Notes: generated by a model not told the origin, from the letters alone. A stretch of DNA of 64,000 nt from Oscillospiraceae bacterium (GCA_017541275.1 JAFXZM010000036.1:1-64000); one strand, 5' to 3'; positions 44,302-53,447 are shown, numbered from the stretch's first letter. Made by a program: numbers and translations.

Positions 44302-44480
44302 AGAATGCATAGAGGATGTGTGGCCTGAACAAGCCCCTCCGGGATCCTGTTTGTTCGTCAGTTTACCCGCAGGGCACCGCACATACCTGACAGCACAGGC
44401 AGTGCCCAGACCGGCGAGCATCGGGATTCCGGCACTTGGTTGAGGGGAATCAGGCTGAAGCGGATCAGCCGCTTTCCCTT
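44257..44480 (-). ncRNA. Structured ncRNA with intrinsic terminator, candidate 6S RNA
   Basis: No protein fits this stretch on the minus strand, but it ends in a textbook terminator: CCCTCTGC-CTTTGG-loop-GCAGAGGG (44286-44265) followed by eight T. Upstream, CCTGA-CCCCTC (about 44454-44442) pairs over a distance with GAGGGG-TCAGG (about 44339-44324); inside are hairpins GTGCC/GGGCAC and CCTG-TGCTGT-CAGG. The outer ends GGGAAA and TTTCCC also pair. A rod-like RNA of about 200 nt with a large central loop fits 6S RNA, which binds RNA polymerase holoenzyme. The conserved 6S bases were not verified. A possible promoter (GTGACA, 18, ATTATA) lies at 44517-44488. Confidence 0.6.
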
Positions 44481-44630
44481 TCACTTATATAATCGGAGTT
44501 CCGGCAGGAAATGTCACAGTATTTTGAAAATTTCGGCATAATGCATAATTATCGCACAGTGCCTTTGTACATTGTGCGGTAATGCATTCAGGATTTCTCG
44601 GTGTCGGCCGCTCACTTTTCAATCCGCCCA

Positions 44631-44659
44631 TTGCTTTTTTCCCAATATTGTGATATAAT
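44631..44659 (+). promoter_or_regulatory. Sigma-A promoter of the NPCBM-dockerin gene
   Basis: TTGCTT (44631-44636), 17-base spacer, TATAAT (44654-44659), 48 bases before the TTG start. Confidence 0.75.
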
Positions 44660-44706
44660 GAGAAATGTGAGCGAATGCTCATAATAACATGAAGGAAGTG
44701 TTCACC

Positions 44707-47322
44707 TTGCAAATCAAAAAGGCAGCAGCGTCTCTTGCAGCATTTACGCTGCTCTGTACGGCTGTACCGTTTGCACCGGCGCAGCTCTCCAGTCTGACAG
44801 CAATCAGCGCGCATGCGGAAAATGCCGATGCCGATGCCGCGGCTTTCCTGACCGGCGCCGTCACTGACGGCAGCAATTACAAAATCGTCAGTGCAGACGG
44901 CGAAGTCACCTCGCTGAAAATGTGCGAACGTGTTTATAATAACGGCGTGCAGTTTGCGATGAAATGGAGTCAGACGGGCGGCATTACACTGGATGTGTCG
45001 GGCTGCAAGACCCTCAGTTTCACGGCAGGCCATGTGGACGATAACGTCGGCAGCGATACAACCATGAAGATCCTGCTGGACGGCGAGGAGTACCAGAGCA
45101 TTCCGCTTTCCGGTACCTCGGAGCTGAAGGAGATTACCCTGCCGGTGCAGGATGTGTCCGCCGTTCAGATTTCTTTCACCGGACTGGGTTCCAACGGCGG
45201 CGTTTACGCGATCGCCGGCATCAAAACAGATACGCTGGATGCCTCTGCTTACGGCAGCCCGATCTATCTCTCGTCTGCCGATATCGCCGCGCATGTGTTT
45301 AATCTGAACAACGGCACATACTGTCTGCCGTCAGGCGAGAATAAGCTGAAAATGAGCGGCAGAACCTTCGAGGCCGGCGTCACTGCCGATCCGAACTGGA
45401 ATTCCGGCGGCTATTTCGGCATCAATGTCGAAGGGCTTAACACACTTTCCGTGACATTCGGCCATGTGGACGACACCGACTCCGGCAGCTCCAAGCTGGA
45501 AATCTATCTGGACGGCAACCTCTACAATACCTATGAGCTGACCGAGCGCATGGCGCTTCAGACCGTTGAGCTGCCCGTGAAAAAACGCTTTTCCAGCGCG
45601 ATTTTCATTATCCAAAACACCGACAATAAAAGTGCATCCTACGGCTTTGCGGATTTCAAAACTGACAAGCTCACGGATGCACCCGCGGATTCTGCGCCGG
45701 AATATACCACCGGCAAGGATATTACCGATGCTGCCTTTGACCTGAAAAACTGCACGGTTTATCCGATCGAAACCGGCAAATATGAGGAACCCAATCCCCT
45801 TTCCATAAACGGCCGCGACTATGACAACGGCATTGTCATGAACGTTAATTGGAATCAGTCCGCCGGCTTCGGCATCAATACCGAACACGCCGATGAGCTG
45901 ACCTTTACAGTCGGCCATGCGGACGGGCTGAGCGGCGAGTCCTCCATGCTGCACATCTACCTGGACGGGCAGGAGTACAAGCTGCTCGGCGAGTTCAAGA
46001 TGACCGAGCACATGCCGCTGCAAACAGTCACGCTCCCGGTCGCGAAGGTGCAGAGCGTTCAGTTCGTTCTGGATAACTGCGACAATAGCAGCGGCAGCTA
46101 CGGCTTCACGGACTTCCGCACCTCGACTGCCGCGGATGCGGTGCCCTTCACTGTTCCGGAACGCAAAACCGGTGAGGATCTCGTCAATGACGTATTCAAT
46201 CCCCGCAATGCCGACATCTACCCGATCCCGGGCGAGGGACTCTTTGACGATCCGGAGCTGCTGGTCATGAACGGCCGCGCTTATGCGAACGGCGTGGTTC
46301 TGTCAAACAAATGGAGTACAGATGCATCTGTCGGCTTCAACACCGATGAGATCGACACGCTGTCTTTCACGGTCGGTCACGCCGATGACAAAAACAAAAC
46401 CGGTCAGAGTTCAAAACTGCGGATCTATCTGGACGGCACGGAGGATTATCGTTCCCCGCTGACGCTGACAGAGGATATGGCACTGAGAAACATCGAGCTG
46501 GACGTGACCGATGTGCAGAGCGTTGTGCTGATTCTTGAGAAAAACGTAACCAACTCATCCTCCTACGGAATCGCAAACCTGATGGCCGAAAAAGACGATA
46601 AGGTTGTTGCCGAGGACGAAGAACCCTTCACCGTTCCGTCCTACACCGACAGCGACAGCATCATAAATCAGGCATACAATCTTGTGAATACAGAACGGTT
46701 CGTCAACAATGCGGGCGAATACGAGCTGCCGGAAACCTTCTCGGTCGGCGGCACGGAATACACATCCGGCCTGATTATGACCCCGAAATGGAACGAAGCT
46801 GCATGGTTCGGCGTCAATACCGATGAGATCGGTCAGCTCTGCTGCAAGATCGGCCATGTGGACGGCGAAGGCAGCGAGGCGGCAACCTTGACCGTTTATG
46901 CGGACGGCGATGTGTACCAGCCCTATGCGGAGCTGAAGCTGACTGCGGATATGGCGCAGACCGAACTCACGATTCCCGCAAGAGACGCGCAGAGCGTTGT
47001 CTTCTGCATCCGGAAAACCACTTCTTCCAACACCAAGTATGCAATCACGGATTTCTCGATGAAGGAAGCAACCCCGCGAATTCTCGGCGATGTCTCCGGC
47101 AATGACGAGATCGGTGCCGATGACGCGCAGATGGTGCTGAAGGCCTATGTCAATCTGCTCGCAGGCAAAAAAGACGGTCTGAACGACTCCAAGCGCAAGG
47201 CTGCCGATATCGACGGCGACGGTGAGATCACCGCGACCGATGCGCAGATTATTCTGAAGTACTATGTCAACATGCTCGCCGGCAAGGATGTGACATGGGA
47301 AGACCTGATCCCGAAGAAATAA
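44707..47322 (+). CDS. Dockerin protein with five tandem NPCBM-like repeats
   Basis: 871 residues from TTG 44707, which has AAGGAAG 8 bases upstream; ATG 44689 has no ribosome site and would extend the signal peptide with charged residues. After the signal peptide (to about 36) come five ~130-residue repeats, each with YxNGV/FxxGV, a WN or WS pair, LSFTVGHxD and a YLDG strand, as in NPCBM/NEW2 carbohydrate-binding modules. The C-terminus (about 785-871) is a dockerin (DVSGNDEIGADDAQ, DIDGDGEITATDAQ). No catalytic domain is present. It is probably a multivalent glycan-binding cellulosome component. Confidence 0.85.
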   Translation: MQIKKAAASLAAFTLLCTAVPFAPAQLSSLTAISAHAENADADAAAFLTGAVTDGSNYKIVSADGEVTSLKMCERVYNNGVQFAMKWSQTGGITLDVSGCKTLSFTAGHVDDNVGSDTTMKILLDGEEYQSIPLSGTSELKEITLPVQDVSAVQISFTGLGSNGGVYAIAGIKTDTLDASAYGSPIYLSSADIAAHVFNLNNGTYCLPSGENKLKMSGRTFEAGVTADPNWNSGGYFGINVEGLNTLSVTFGHVDDTDSGSSKLEIYLDGNLYNTYELTERMALQTVELPVKKRFSSAIFIIQNTDNKSASYGFADFKTDKLTDAPADSAPEYTTGKDITDAAFDLKNCTVYPIETGKYEEPNPLSINGRDYDNGIVMNVNWNQSAGFGINTEHADELTFTVGHADGLSGESSMLHIYLDGQEYKLLGEFKMTEHMPLQTVTLPVAKVQSVQFVLDNCDNSSGSYGFTDFRTSTAADAVPFTVPERKTGEDLVNDVFNPRNADIYPIPGEGLFDDPELLVMNGRAYANGVVLSNKWSTDASVGFNTDEIDTLSFTVGHADDKNKTGQSSKLRIYLDGTEDYRSPLTLTEDMALRNIELDVTDVQSVVLILEKNVTNSSSYGIANLMAEKDDKVVAEDEEPFTVPSYTDSDSIINQAYNLVNTERFVNNAGEYELPETFSVGGTEYTSGLIMTPKWNEAAWFGVNTDEIGQLCCKIGHVDGEGSEAATLTVYADGDVYQPYAELKLTADMAQTELTIPARDAQSVVFCIRKTTSSNTKYAITDFSMKEATPRILGDVSGNDEIGADDAQMVLKAYVNLLAGKKDGLNDSKRKAADIDGDGEITATDAQIILKYYVNMLAGKDVTWEDLIPKK

Positions 47323-47338
47323 TGCTCTGAAAATGCAT

Positions 47339-47374
47339 CCCCCGGTACTGTCTGAAGTACCGGGGGATTGCTGT
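47339..47374 (+). terminator. Terminator of the NPCBM-dockerin gene
   Basis: CCCCCGGTAC (47339-47348) pairs with GTACCGGGGG (47357-47366). A short T-containing stretch follows. It also lies after spoVAC, which converges. Confidence 0.75.
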
Positions 47375-47408
47375 TTGATAAAACAGTGGCGTGCGGCAAT
47401 TCCCTGCT

Positions 47409-47873
47409 CTACACGATCAGCAGCAATATGCCGTACAGGACAGAGGCGGCTGTGCCGTATAGAATCACCGGGCCCGCGATCGTGAAAATCTTTGTGCCGA
47501 CACCCAGAATATATCCCTCCGTCCGCGCCTCAACGGCCGCCGATGCAACCGCATTCGCAAAGCCGGTCACCGGAACAAGCGTGCCCGCGCCGCCGTGCTT
47601 CGCGAGCTTCTCGTAATACCCAAGCCCCGTCAGCAGCGCCGAGCAGAATACCAGTATCACCGAAACCCATGTTCCTGCCGTTTCCTGCGGCAGCCCGCGC
47701 CGCAGCAAAAACTGCCGCAGAAGCTCCCCCGTCAGACAGATGCCGCCGCCGATCACAAATGCCTTGATGCATGTCGCCGTGACATTCGTGCGGCGGGAGG
47801 CGCGTGCTATCATCTCCGCATATACTCCCTGCGCAGGCTCCTTTGCACCCTGTGAATGAACGATGCCGTTCAT
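47409..47873 (-). CDS. spoVAC: Stage V sporulation protein AC
   Basis: 154 residues. Several membrane helices and the highly conserved run AGTLVPVTGFANAVASAAVE identify SpoVAC, a mechanosensitive channel part of the SpoVA complex that moves dipicolinic acid across the spore inner membrane. It normally sits with spoVAD and spoVAE; here no such gene is adjacent in the window (neighbours are an NPCBM gene and oadG). The start has GGGAGC before ATG. A clear sigma-G promoter could not be assigned. Confidence 0.93.
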   Translation of the reverse strand: MNGIVHSQGAKEPAQGVYAEMIARASRRTNVTATCIKAFVIGGGICLTGELLRQFLLRRGLPQETAGTWVSVILVFCSALLTGLGYYEKLAKHGGAGTLVPVTGFANAVASAAVEARTEGYILGVGTKIFTIAGPVILYGTAASVLYGILLLIV

Positions 47874-47985
47874 ATAATCAGCTCCCTTCCGCTCTGTTTC
47901 GGATAGTGTTCCCGCCGGGGCCGCGCTTATGCGCGGAAACAGAAAAAACGTCGGCTTTTTGATGTAAAATTTCTTCAGAAAGCAC

Positions 47986-48014
47986 TTGCCTTTTTGCAGA
48001 AAATAGAGTATAAT
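47986..48014 (+). promoter_or_regulatory. Sigma-A promoter of oadG-oadB
   Basis: TTGCCT (47986-47991), 17-base spacer, TATAAT (48009-48014), 35 bases before the start at 48049. Confidence 0.8.
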
Positions 48015-48048
48015 AAATATGTATGTAAAATTCGAGGGAGGTCATTCC

Positions 48049-48546
48049 ATGTTTATTCATCCGACCCTGCTTGCAGATGCTTCCGGTCAGATCCTGGAGG
48101 AAATCACAGAGCAGGTGACTGCGAAACCGGAAAAGATCCTGCAAGGCACGGAAAAAATGGACGGCACACAGATCGCCGCCATGACAATCGTCGGACTGGC
48201 AGTCGTTTTTTCTGCACTGCTCATTCTGGTCATTTTTCTGTATCTGTCCGGCGGCATCTTCAAATCGGCAGGAAAGCAAAAGAAATCCGCGCCCGAAAAA
48301 GCTGCTCCCGCAAAGCCTGCACCGGCCGCAAAGCCCGCCGCGGTCAGACAGCCGCCGAAGGCTCCTGCTCCCGCCGCAGCAGATGACAGCGAGGTCATTG
48401 CCGTCATTATGGCTGCAATCGCCGCCATGGGCGCTGCCGACGGAAAGCAGTATAAGCTGCATTCGGTCAGACAGGTCACAAGACGCGGCTCCGGCCGCTC
48501 CGTCTGGGCGCAGGCCGGCCTGAACGACGCTACAAAACCTTTCTGA
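48049..48546 (+). CDS. Sodium-pump decarboxylase gamma subunit (OadG family)
   Basis: 165 residues from ATG 48049 (GGGAGGT upstream). An N-terminal outer helix, one membrane span (about 46-68, MTIVGLAVVFSALLILVIFL), an Ala/Pro/Lys-rich linker and the short C-terminal tail ending RSVWAQAGLNDATKPF match OadG. OadG tethers the biotin-bearing subunit to the membrane part. No biotin-attachment motif is seen. oadB follows after 48 bases. Confidence 0.82.
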   Translation: MFIHPTLLADASGQILEEITEQVTAKPEKILQGTEKMDGTQIAAMTIVGLAVVFSALLILVIFLYLSGGIFKSAGKQKKSAPEKAAPAKPAPAAKPAAVRQPPKAPAPAAADDSEVIAVIMAAIAAMGAADGKQYKLHSVRQVTRRGSGRSVWAQAGLNDATKPF

Positions 48547-48594
48547 TTTTCTGCGCAGCATTTCAGTATAGATAAGATTTAGGAGGACTGCACA

Positions 48595-49806
48595 ATGGGC
48601 GGTGTAATAGATTTCTTTACCAATACCATCCAAGGCCTGTGGGAGGACAGCGGCATCCATGCGCTGTTCGCAAGCGGCGGCTGGAAAAATCTGCTGATGA
48701 TTCTGATTTCCTTTGTGTTTATGTATCTGGCGATTGCCAAGGGCTTTGAGCCGCTGCTGCTGCTGCCGATCTCGTTCGGCATGCTGCTGACAAATCTGCC
48801 GATGGCAGAGCTCTACCACGCCGACCTCTGGCAGCTCGTGGACGGGCATGTCAATTACGGAAGGGTGCTAAGGGACGGCGGATTGCTGGATATTCTGTAT
48901 CTGGGCGTGAAATTGCAGCTCTATCCCCCGCTGATCTTCCTCGGCATCGGATGTATGACCGACTTCTCCCCGCTGATCGCGAACCCCAAGAGCTTCCTGC
49001 TCGGCGCCGCGGCTCAGGGCGGCATCTTCTTCACCTTCGTCGTTGCGGGTCTGCTCGGCTTTACCGCCGCGGAGGCCGGCTCCATCGCCATTATCGGCGG
49101 CGCCGACGGCCCGACTGCAATCTATGTTTCGACCCGCCTGCTCACCGGCGGCGGTGCAATCACGACGGGTAATATCGCACTCGCGGCATATACTTATATG
49201 GCGCTCGTCCCGATCATTCAGCCGCCGATTATGCGGGCGCTCACCACGAAAAAACAGCGCGCCGTTAAAATGGAGCAGCTCAGAACGGTCTCCAAGACCG
49301 AACGGATCATCTTCCCGATCGCCGTTACAATCATCGTTTCCCTGCTGGTTCCGTCCGCAGCACCGCTCGTCGGCATGCTGATGTTCGGCAACCTGCTCAA
49401 GGAATCCGGCGTTGCGGCCAGACTGATCGACACCGCACAGAATGCACTGATGAATATTATCACGATCTTCCTCGGCGTTTCCGTCGGTGCAACGACCAAG
49501 GCTGACCAGATCTTCAGCCTGAAGTTCGGCGGCGTCATGCTGCTGGGCGTCATCGCGTTCTCGCTCGGCACGGCCTGCGGCCTGATCTTCGGTAAGATCA
49601 TGTACCGCGTCACAGGCGGCAAGGTCAATCCGCTGATCGGCTCGGCCGGCGTTTCCGCCGTCCCGATGGCTGCTCGTATCTCCCAGAAGGTCGGCGCGGA
49701 GACCGATCCGACCAACTTCCTGCTGATGCACGCGATGGGTCCGAATGTCGCCGGCGTCATCGGCTCGGCAGTCGCGGCGGGCGTTCTGCTCTCCGTCATC
49801 GGCTGA
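48595..49806 (+). CDS. oadB: Sodium-ion-translocating decarboxylase beta subunit
   Basis: 403 residues, about nine membrane helices. The conserved KGFEPLLLLPISFGMLLTNLP, the LIFLGIGCMTDFSPLIANP segment with its Asp, and the GGADGPTAIYVS loop identify the family. The beta subunit decarboxylates the carboxybiotin and exports sodium. The carboxyltransferase alpha subunit and biotin carrier are not in the window, so substrate (oxaloacetate, methylmalonyl-CoA or glutaconyl-CoA) is unknown. Confidence 0.93.
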   Translation: MGGVIDFFTNTIQGLWEDSGIHALFASGGWKNLLMILISFVFMYLAIAKGFEPLLLLPISFGMLLTNLPMAELYHADLWQLVDGHVNYGRVLRDGGLLDILYLGVKLQLYPPLIFLGIGCMTDFSPLIANPKSFLLGAAAQGGIFFTFVVAGLLGFTAAEAGSIAIIGGADGPTAIYVSTRLLTGGGAITTGNIALAAYTYMALVPIIQPPIMRALTTKKQRAVKMEQLRTVSKTERIIFPIAVTIIVSLLVPSAAPLVGMLMFGNLLKESGVAARLIDTAQNALMNIITIFLGVSVGATTKADQIFSLKFGGVMLLGVIAFSLGTACGLIFGKIMYRVTGGKVNPLIGSAGVSAVPMAARISQKVGAETDPTNFLLMHAMGPNVAGVIGSAVAAGVLLSVIG

Positions 49807-49829
49807 TCTGTATAACCGAACAGTATGGA

Positions 49830-49860
49830 CTGTGCCGCCGCTGCTTCCGGCGGCACAATG
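49830..49860 (+). other. Hairpin between oadB and adhE
   Basis: TGTGCCGCC and GGCGGCACA pair around GCTGCTTCC, 24 bases after oadB and just before the adhE ribosome site. No T-run follows, so it may be an mRNA stabiliser or attenuator. Confidence 0.5.
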
Positions 49861-49881
49861 CAAAATATGAGGAGGTTTGCT

Positions 49882-52497
49882 ATGAAAGAGTATCCGATCG
49901 TTGACACAGTGGATGCGCTGAAGGCTCTGCTCGCAAGAGTACGGAAAGCGCAGGAGGAATTCTCGTCATTCCCGCAGGAAAAGGTTGATGCGATTTTCCG
50001 TGCCGCGGCAATCGCTGCCAATCAGGCACGCATCCCGCTCGCAAAAATGGCGGTCGCGGAGACCGGCATGGGCGTTGTGGAGGACAAGGTCATCAAGAAT
50101 CACTTTGCTTCGGAATATATCTACAATGCATACCGCGATACCAAAACCTGCGGCGTGATCGAACGCAATGAATCCATGGGCACCATGCGCATCGCTGAGC
50201 CGATCGGCGTCATCGCGGCGGTCATTCCGACCACGAACCCGACCTCGACCGCGATCTTTAAGACGCTGATTACCCTGAAAACCCGCAACGGCATCATTAT
50301 CTCTCCACACCCCAGAGCCAAGGAATCAACCATTGCTGCGGCTAAGGTCGTCGCGGAGGCAGCCTATGCAGCCGGTGCGCCGGAGGGACTGATCGGCTGG
50401 ATCGACAAGCCGAGCCTCGACATGACGAATACCGTCATGCGCTATTCCGATATCATTCTCGCGACCGGCGGCCCCGGCATGGTCAATGCCGCCTATTCCA
50501 GCGGCAAGCCGGCAGTCGGCGTCGGTGCGGGCAATACCCCCGCAATTATCGACGATTCTGCGGACATCACCCTTGCAGTCAACTCGATCATTCACTCCAA
50601 AACCTTCGATAACGGCATGATCTGTGCCTCCGAGCAGTCCACGATCGTGCTCGACAGCATTTATGATGCGGTCAAAGCGGAGTTTGAAGCCCGCGGCTGC
50701 TATTTTCTCAAGGGCGAGGAGCTCGATAAGGTGCGCCGCACCATCATCATCAACGGCTCGCTGAATGCGAAAATCGTCGGACAGAAGGCGCATACCATTG
50801 CACAGCTCTCCGGCGTGGAGGTCCCCGAAACCGCCAAGATCCTGATCGGTGAGGTCGAGGATGTCAGCATCGACGAGGAATTCGCACACGAAAAGCTCTC
50901 GCCGGTGCTCGCAATGTACCGCGCTAAGGACTTTGAGGATGCCGTGCAGAAGGCGGAGCGCCTGATCGCGGACGGCGGCTACGGTCATACCTCCTCCGTG
51001 TACCTCAATGCCGTCACGGAACGCGCCAAGATCGACACCATGGCGGCCCGCATGAAAACCTGCCGCATTCTCGTCAATACTCCGTCCTCGCAGGGCGGCA
51101 TCGGCGACCTCTATAACTTCAACCTGACCCCGTCGCTGACGCTGGGCTGCGGCTCGTGGGGCGGTAATTCCGTCAGCGAGAACGTCGGCGTCAAGCATCT
51201 GCTCAATATCAAGACTGTCGCCGAAAGGAGAGAGAATATGCTCTGGTTCCGTGCGCCGGAAAAGGTCTATATCAAGCAGGGCTGCCTGCCCGTCGCGCTT
51301 GATGAACTCGGCAAGGTGATGCACAAAAAGCGTGCGTTTATCGTCACCGACAGCTTCCTCTTCAAAAACGGCTACACCAAGGCAATCACCGACAAGCTCG
51401 ATGCCATGGGCATCGTTCACAGCACCTTCTTTGAGGTCGCGCCTGACCCGTCGCTGGGCTCCGCGAAGAAGGGTGCAGAGGCAATGACTGCCTTCCAGCC
51501 GGATGTCATCATCGCAGTCGGCGGCGGCTCGGCCATGGATGCCGGCAAGATCATGTGGGTCATGTATGAGCACCCGGAGGCCGATTTCATGGATATGGCA
51601 ATGCGCTTCTGCGATATCCGCAAGCGCATCTATACCTTCCCGAAAATGGGCGAAAAGGCATACTTTGTCGCCGTTCCGACCTCTGCCGGCACCGGCTCGG
51701 AGGTCACCCCGTTCGCGGTCATTACCGACGAAAGCAGCGGCGTGAAGTATCCGCTCGCTGACTATGAGCTGATGCCGAATATGGCAATCGTTGACCCGGA
51801 TATGATGAAAACTGCGCCCAAGAGCCTGACCTCTGCCTCCGGTATTGATGTTGCGACACATGCCCTTGAAGCCTATGCCTCGATGCTCGCGACCGACTAC
51901 ACCGACGGCCTCGCCCTGCGCTCGCTGAAGCTCGTGTTCGAGAACCTGCCGCGCACCTATCAGAACGGCGTCAATGACCCCGCAGCATGGGAGAAAATGG
52001 CAAATGCCGCAACAATGGCGGGCATGGCATTCGCAAACGCTTTCCTCGGCGTCTGCCACTCCATGGCGCACAAGCTCGGCGCATTCCACCACATCCCGCA
52101 CGGCGTTGCGAATGCGCTGATGCTGGAGCAGGTGCTCCGGTTCAATGCCGCGGAGGTTCCGCCGAAAATGGGTACCTTCCCGCAGTACAGCTATCCGCAT
52201 ACCCTCGCACGCTATGCGGAGGTCGCGGATTACCTCGGACTCGGCGGCAGAACACCCGAAAAGAAGCTCGAAGCACTTATCAAGGCGCTCAATGAACTGA
52301 AAACACTGATCGGCATTCCGGACAGCATCAGGGAATGGGGCATTGATGAGGAGAAATTCCTCGCCTCACTTGATGCAATGTCTGAGCAGGCCTTCGACGA
52401 CCAGTGTACCGGCGCGAACCCGCGCTATCCGCTGATCGCTGAGATCAAACAGATGTATCTCAACGCATATTACGGCAAGAATAAGGAAACTGTGTAA
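49882..52497 (+). CDS. adhE: Bifunctional acetaldehyde/alcohol dehydrogenase
   Basis: 871 residues from ATG 49882 after GAGGAGG. The N-terminal half is a CoA-acylating aldehyde dehydrogenase with the catalytic Cys near 247 (DNGMICASEQS). The second half is an iron-dependent alcohol dehydrogenase with GGGSAMDAGK (about 547), GTGSEVTPF and the metal-binding histidines in CHSMAHKLGAFHHIPHG. It reduces acetyl-CoA to ethanol with 2 NADH and regenerates NAD+ during fermentation. AdhE proteins form filaments called spirosomes. Confidence 0.97.
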   Translation: MKEYPIVDTVDALKALLARVRKAQEEFSSFPQEKVDAIFRAAAIAANQARIPLAKMAVAETGMGVVEDKVIKNHFASEYIYNAYRDTKTCGVIERNESMGTMRIAEPIGVIAAVIPTTNPTSTAIFKTLITLKTRNGIIISPHPRAKESTIAAAKVVAEAAYAAGAPEGLIGWIDKPSLDMTNTVMRYSDIILATGGPGMVNAAYSSGKPAVGVGAGNTPAIIDDSADITLAVNSIIHSKTFDNGMICASEQSTIVLDSIYDAVKAEFEARGCYFLKGEELDKVRRTIIINGSLNAKIVGQKAHTIAQLSGVEVPETAKILIGEVEDVSIDEEFAHEKLSPVLAMYRAKDFEDAVQKAERLIADGGYGHTSSVYLNAVTERAKIDTMAARMKTCRILVNTPSSQGGIGDLYNFNLTPSLTLGCGSWGGNSVSENVGVKHLLNIKTVAERRENMLWFRAPEKVYIKQGCLPVALDELGKVMHKKRAFIVTDSFLFKNGYTKAITDKLDAMGIVHSTFFEVAPDPSLGSAKKGAEAMTAFQPDVIIAVGGGSAMDAGKIMWVMYEHPEADFMDMAMRFCDIRKRIYTFPKMGEKAYFVAVPTSAGTGSEVTPFAVITDESSGVKYPLADYELMPNMAIVDPDMMKTAPKSLTSASGIDVATHALEAYASMLATDYTDGLALRSLKLVFENLPRTYQNGVNDPAAWEKMANAATMAGMAFANAFLGVCHSMAHKLGAFHHIPHGVANALMLEQVLRFNAAEVPPKMGTFPQYSYPHTLARYAEVADYLGLGGRTPEKKLEALIKALNELKTLIGIPDSIREWGIDEEKFLASLDAMSEQAFDDQCTGANPRYPLIAEIKQMYLNAYYGKNKETV

Positions 52498-52510
52498 AGG
52501 GGGTTATGAT

Positions 52511-53272
52511 ATGACAGTGCAGGAAGACAAGATCATCGCAAGACGCGCAAATAAGATCATTTACCGCGAGGGCGATACGGTCGTCAAGCTGTTCGATGCG
52601 GCTTATTCCAAGGCGTCTGTGCTGAATGAGGCGCTGAATCAGGCGCGTGTCGAGGAAACAGACCTCAATATTCCCAAAATCCATGAGGTTTTCAAAACCG
52701 CAGAGGGCGAATGGGCTATCCGCTCGGATTATATCGAGGGCAAGACCTTACAGCAGCTCATGGACGAGAATCCCGACAAGCGCGACGAGTACCTGAAGCA
52801 GCTTGTCGAGCTGCAAATGCTCATCCACACCAAGCGCGCACCGCTGCTGACCAAGCTGAAGGACAAAATGCACCGCAAAATCAGCGACAGCAAGTTTGAG
52901 GCGACCGTCCGCTTCGAGCTGCATACCCGTCTGGAGGGCATGCCCAAGCACAAGAAGGTCTGCCACGGCGACTTCAACGCCTCGAATGTCATCATCACCC
53001 CGGACGGCACCCCGTTTATCATCGACTGGGCACACGCCACGCAGGGCAATGCGTCCGCGGATGTCGCCCGCACCTACCTGTACCTGATGCTCAACGGGCA
53101 GGAACAGCTTGCAAAGGATTACCTAAAGCTGTTCTGCAAAATGAGCGATACCGCGATTCAGTATGTGCAGAACTGGATGCCGATTGTTGCGGCATCACAG
53201 TCCGTCAAGGAGAACAATCCTGAGGATTTCGAGCTGCTCTCCCGCTGGGTCAATGTCGTCGATTACGTGTAA
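52511..53272 (+). CDS. Phosphotransferase-family kinase (APH/choline-kinase fold)
   Basis: 253 residues. Kinase motifs are in order: a Lys in DTVVKLFDA, the catalytic loop CHGDFNASNV and the metal-binding IDWAHAT. The family holds aminoglycoside kinases, but also many metabolic small-molecule kinases; nothing here points to antibiotics. It starts 13 bases after adhE, so it is likely co-expressed. GGGGG-type ribosome site lies 7 bases before ATG. Confidence 0.85.
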   Translation: MTVQEDKIIARRANKIIYREGDTVVKLFDAAYSKASVLNEALNQARVEETDLNIPKIHEVFKTAEGEWAIRSDYIEGKTLQQLMDENPDKRDEYLKQLVELQMLIHTKRAPLLTKLKDKMHRKISDSKFEATVRFELHTRLEGMPKHKKVCHGDFNASNVIITPDGTPFIIDWAHATQGNASADVARTYLYLMLNGQEQLAKDYLKLFCKMSDTAIQYVQNWMPIVAASQSVKENNPEDFELLSRWVNVVDYV

Positions 53273-53276
53273 ACAA

Positions 53277-53316
53277 AAGCGCACACCGTGAACATGCGGT
53301 GTGCGCTTTGTTTGTT
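53277..53316 (+). terminator. Terminator of the oad-adhE-kinase transcript
   Basis: AAAGCGCACACCG pairs with CGGTGTGCGCTTT and is followed by GTTTGTT. Confidence 0.9.
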
Positions 53317-53342
53317 AAGTAATCCACAGCCTGTCATAATGA

Positions 53343-53402
53343 ATGCTTTTGGTTTGTCAGCTTTGCAGGCGTTCGCTTTCTTTCAAAAAGCTCGCGGAGC
53401 TC
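53343..53402 (-). repeat. Dispersed intergenic repeat, family A, partial copy
   Basis: Inverted match to 3130-3180: GCTTTTTGAAAGAAAGC, then AACGCC-GCAAAGCTGAC. It begins about 25 bases after the terminator and stops before the lipoprotein gene end. Confidence 0.75.
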
Positions 53403-53447
53403 AGAGACAGCAAACAGAATGCCCCTGGGCAGCTTATCGTATCCGCA

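Noticed and set aside
44485..45294. A 269-codon minus-strand open frame over the ncRNA promoter and the NPCBM gene
   Set aside because: It is antisense to the signal peptide and first repeat of a clear gene and shows no domain.
47874..47990. A sigma-G promoter for spoVAC
   Set aside because: GCATA is present but no CATNNTA-like -10 sequence lies at the right distance.
50326..52200. A 624-codon open frame on the minus strand inside adhE
   Set aside because: It is the antisense shadow of the GC-rich adhE codons; there is no ribosome site, no domain and adhE itself is unmistakable.
52511..53272. Aminoglycoside phosphotransferase
   Set aside because: Only the general kinase fold is shared; the setting after adhE suggests a metabolic role.
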